Origin: Gulosibacter sediminis
GTDB lineage: Bacteria > Actinomycetota > Actinomycetes > Actinomycetales > Microbacteriaceae
DNA length: 7,404 bases
Direction: 5' to 3'
Assembly: GCF_014904065.1 (NCBI RefSeq)
Contig: NZ_JACXJG010000009.1
Span: 169,129 to 176,532, forward strand
Below the pieces are notes generated by a model, which was given only the letters and a program-made list of their open reading frames with translations, searched no databases and had not been told where the DNA came from. Below, in pieces: positions 5,919 to 7,404 of the stretch (positions within the stretch are counted from its first letter, which is position 1; each line of letters starts with the position of its first letter). The position numbers were made by a program, and so were the translations under genes.

Positions 5919-7148
5919 ATGCGGATCGCGCTGTTTACGGAGGTCTTCCTGCCGAAGATCGACGGCGTGGTCACTCGGGTGCTGCGCACCATCGAGCAGC
6001 TGCGCGATCTCGGGCACGAGGTGCTCGTGTTCGCGCCCGGCAACGCGCCCTCGAACTATGCGCAGCACCGAGTCGTGCACGTGAACTCGGTGCCGATGCG
6101 CCCTTGGTACCCCGAGGTCAAGGTCGGCATCCCGACGCCAAACATTGCGCGCCAGATGGAGGAGTTCGCGCCGCACGTCGTGCACTTGGTCAACCCCGTC
6201 GCGCTCGCCGCGTATGGCGCGCTGAGCGCGGCGCGGCGCGATCTGCCGATGCTCGCGAGCTTCCACACCGACACCCCGAAGTACGCGGATGCGCTCGGGC
6301 TGGGCGCGATCCGCAAGGCCGGCACCTCGTACATCCGCAAGATCCACAACCTCGCCGAGGTGAACCTCTGCACCTCGCCGCAGATGGTGGAGCGGGCCCA
6401 GGCGCTCGACTTCGAGCGGGTCGATCTCTGGCCGAAGGCGATCGACACCGACACCTACCGGCCCGACAACGCCTCGCTCGAGACCCGCAGCATCCTCACC
6501 GACGGGCACCCCGACGACAAGCTCATGGTCTACGTCGGGCGCATGTCGAAAGAGAAGAACTTGCGGGCGCTGCTCGAGCCGATTCGCCGCCTCGGCCCCG
6601 AGGGCGTGCGGCTCGCGATGGTTGGTTCGGGGCCCGATCGGGATGAGCTCGAGCGCGACTTCGCCGGCACGAACACGGTGTTCACCGGCTACATGGCCGG
6701 TGCCGCGCTCGCCTCGGCGTTCGCGTCGGCCGACGTGTTCGCCTTCCCCTCGACCACCGAGACGCTCGGCTTCGTCGCCCTCGAGTCGATGGCGTCGGGG
6801 GTGCCTGTCGTCGGCGCGCGAGCCGGGGGCATCCCGTTCGCCGTGCCCGAGGGCGTCGGCGGCCTTCTCTTCAACCCCGACTCGGCCGAGGACTTCGAGG
6901 CCCAGCTGCGGCGACTGCTGTTTGACGACGAACTGCGCACGCGGATGGGCCAGCAGGCGCGCGAGGAGGCGCTGCGCAGCTCGTGGCGTTCAGCAACCGA
7001 ATCGCTCGTCGACTTCTACGAGCTCGCGATCGACCGCCACTGGCGGCGCGCCAACACGCTGTCGACGTACTCGCGACCCATGCGCTTGTTCGGCAAGCCC
7101 CTCCCCCGGCCCACCGACCTGCCGGCCGGGCTGACGCACCGCGACTAG
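5919..7148 (+). CDS. sqdX: GT4 sulfoquinovosyltransferase (SQD2/SqdX-like)
   Basis: A retaining GT-B glycosyltransferase expected to move sulfoquinovose from UDP-sulfoquinovose to diacylglycerol, making SQDG at the inner face of the membrane. It has 409 residues and no signal peptide or transmembrane helix; family members are peripheral membrane proteins. MRIALFTEVFLPKIDGVVTR (1-20), VHLVNP (88-93), SFHTDTPKY (114-122) and EVNLCTSPQMVERA (147-160) follow SqdX rather than generic GT4 enzymes. VGRMSKEK (206-213) carries the nucleotide-binding R208 and K213. SGPD (237-240) and ETLGFVALE (281-289, the EX7E pair E281/E289) follow, then ASGVPVVGARAGGIP (292-306). The ATG lies 8 bases after the sqdB stop with only a weak ribosome-binding site, so translational coupling is likely. 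A mannosyltransferase of the MgtA/PimB kind is the main alternative, but the SqdB neighbour and motif detail favour SqdX. The acceptor lipid is inferred. Confidence 0.9.
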   Translation: MRIALFTEVFLPKIDGVVTRVLRTIEQLRDLGHEVLVFAPGNAPSNYAQHRVVHVNSVPMRPWYPEVKVGIPTPNIARQMEEFAPHVVHLVNPVALAAYGALSAARRDLPMLASFHTDTPKYADALGLGAIRKAGTSYIRKIHNLAEVNLCTSPQMVERAQALDFERVDLWPKAIDTDTYRPDNASLETRSILTDGHPDDKLMVYVGRMSKEKNLRALLEPIRRLGPEGVRLAMVGSGPDRDELERDFAGTNTVFTGYMAGAALASAFASADVFAFPSTTETLGFVALESMASGVPVVGARAGGIPFAVPEGVGGLLFNPDSAEDFEAQLRRLLFDDELRTRMGQQAREEALRSSWRSATESLVDFYELAIDRHWRRANTLSTYSRPMRLFGKPLPRPTDLPAGLTHRD

Positions 7149-7245
7149 CGCATCCGTACATCCCAGGGCCGACATCTCGCGCGCCAGCGGTTGATTTTGC
7201 ATCGGCGCCGCGCCCGAACGGTCACGAGGCGCGCTCAGGTTCTTT

Positions 7246-7251
7246 TAAGCT
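7246..7251 (+). promoter_or_regulatory. Candidate -10 element of a leaderless lipoprotein mRNA
   Basis: TAAGCT (TANNNT) lies exactly 7 bases before the ATG at 7259, the same spacing as TATGCT before the Nudix ATG. No Shine-Dalgarno site is present. No clear -35 was found upstream. The rest of 7149-7258 holds only a weak 6-bp hairpin (7209-7233). Confidence 0.4.
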
Positions 7252-7258
7252 GTGACGC

Positions 7259-7404
7259 ATGAACATCAAACTTCGCCGCCTCGCCGTCATCCCCATGATC
7301 GGCGCCGCCCTCGCCCTTACCGCCTGCTCGGGTGCCGCTGAGCGCCCGACCGCCGACGAGCTCAAGTCCACCATTGAAGAAGAGCTCGGCAGCACGACGA
7401 CCGG
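7259..7404 (+). CDS. Lipoprotein of unknown function, N-terminal part (runs off the window)
   Basis: 48 complete codons are visible. The N-terminus is a clear lipoprotein signal peptide. It has a positive region (K4, R6, R7), a hydrophobic stretch (about 8-20) and the lipobox LTAC with lipid-carrying C23. The mature part begins SGAAERPTADELKSTIEEEL, polar and helical. The protein should be exported by Sec, lipidated at C23 and anchored on the outer face of the membrane. The start ATG has no Shine-Dalgarno site and is preceded by a -10-like TAAGCT at 7 bases, so a leaderless mRNA is likely. It follows sqdX by 110 bases with its own promoter, so it is probably not part of the sulfolipid operon. 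The family is not recognised from this fragment. Confidence 0.82.
   Translation, partial: MNIKLRRLAVIPMIGAALALTACSGAAERPTADELKSTIEEELGSTTT

Noticed and set aside
5808..6509. A minus-strand open frame of about 233 codons opposite the end of sqdB and the start of sqdX.
   Set aside because: It is a GC-driven antisense frame over two strongly conserved genes and has no recognisable domain.
7209..7246. CGCGCC / GGCGCG hairpin followed a few bases later by TTCTTTT, considered as the terminator of sqdX.
   Set aside because: The stem is only 6 bp with a 13-base loop, the T-run begins several bases after it, and it overlaps the likely promoter of the lipoprotein gene.

Overview
The window is GC-rich chromosomal DNA that looks like an actinobacterium, most likely of the Microbacteriaceae. 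Evidence for this: codons end mostly in G or C, a HAIR-type (HspR) operator lies before clpB, there is an actinobacterial maltokinase, and several starts look leaderless. The genus cannot be named from the sequence. There are no RNA genes, mobile elements or CRISPR arrays.

Layout. (1) 1-465, minus strand: the first 155 residues of a ClpB-type disaggregase that naturally lacks the N-terminal Clp_N domain. A near-perfect HspR inverted repeat (497-517) sits 31 bases upstream of its start. (2) 466-716: a divergent regulatory region with the HAIR, a tandem 11-base repeat and two small hairpins. It leads into a plus-strand SRPBCC/AHSA1-like gene (717-1319) that ends at a strong terminator (1337-1378). 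(3) 1408-2835, minus strand: maltokinase (mak), an orphan here, with no treS, glgE or glgB beside it. (4) 2947-3465, plus strand: an MTH1-like Nudix hydrolase, probably leaderless. Its stop codon overlaps that of (5) 3462-4514, minus strand, an RsmC/RlmG-type methyltransferase; the two stops share the palindrome CTAG. (6) 4678-5910 and 5919-7148, plus strand: sqdB (UDP-sulfoquinovose synthase) and sqdX (sulfoquinovosyltransferase), 8 bases apart. They are the two enzymes needed to make the sulfolipid SQDG from UDP-glucose, sulfite and diacylglycerol. (7) 7259 to the window end, plus strand: the start of a lipoprotein of unknown function, again with a leaderless-type promoter.

How the genes work together. 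The only clear pathway unit is sqdB-sqdX. SqdB would make UDP-sulfoquinovose in the cytoplasm and SqdX would move the sugar onto a lipid at the membrane. The pair resembles the cyanobacterial/plant pathway and is the most interesting item here, because SQDG is mainly known as a photosynthetic-membrane lipid. The clpB region is a heat-shock unit. The other genes (trehalose/alpha-glucan metabolism, nucleotide sanitation, probable rRNA methylation) look like independent housekeeping genes.
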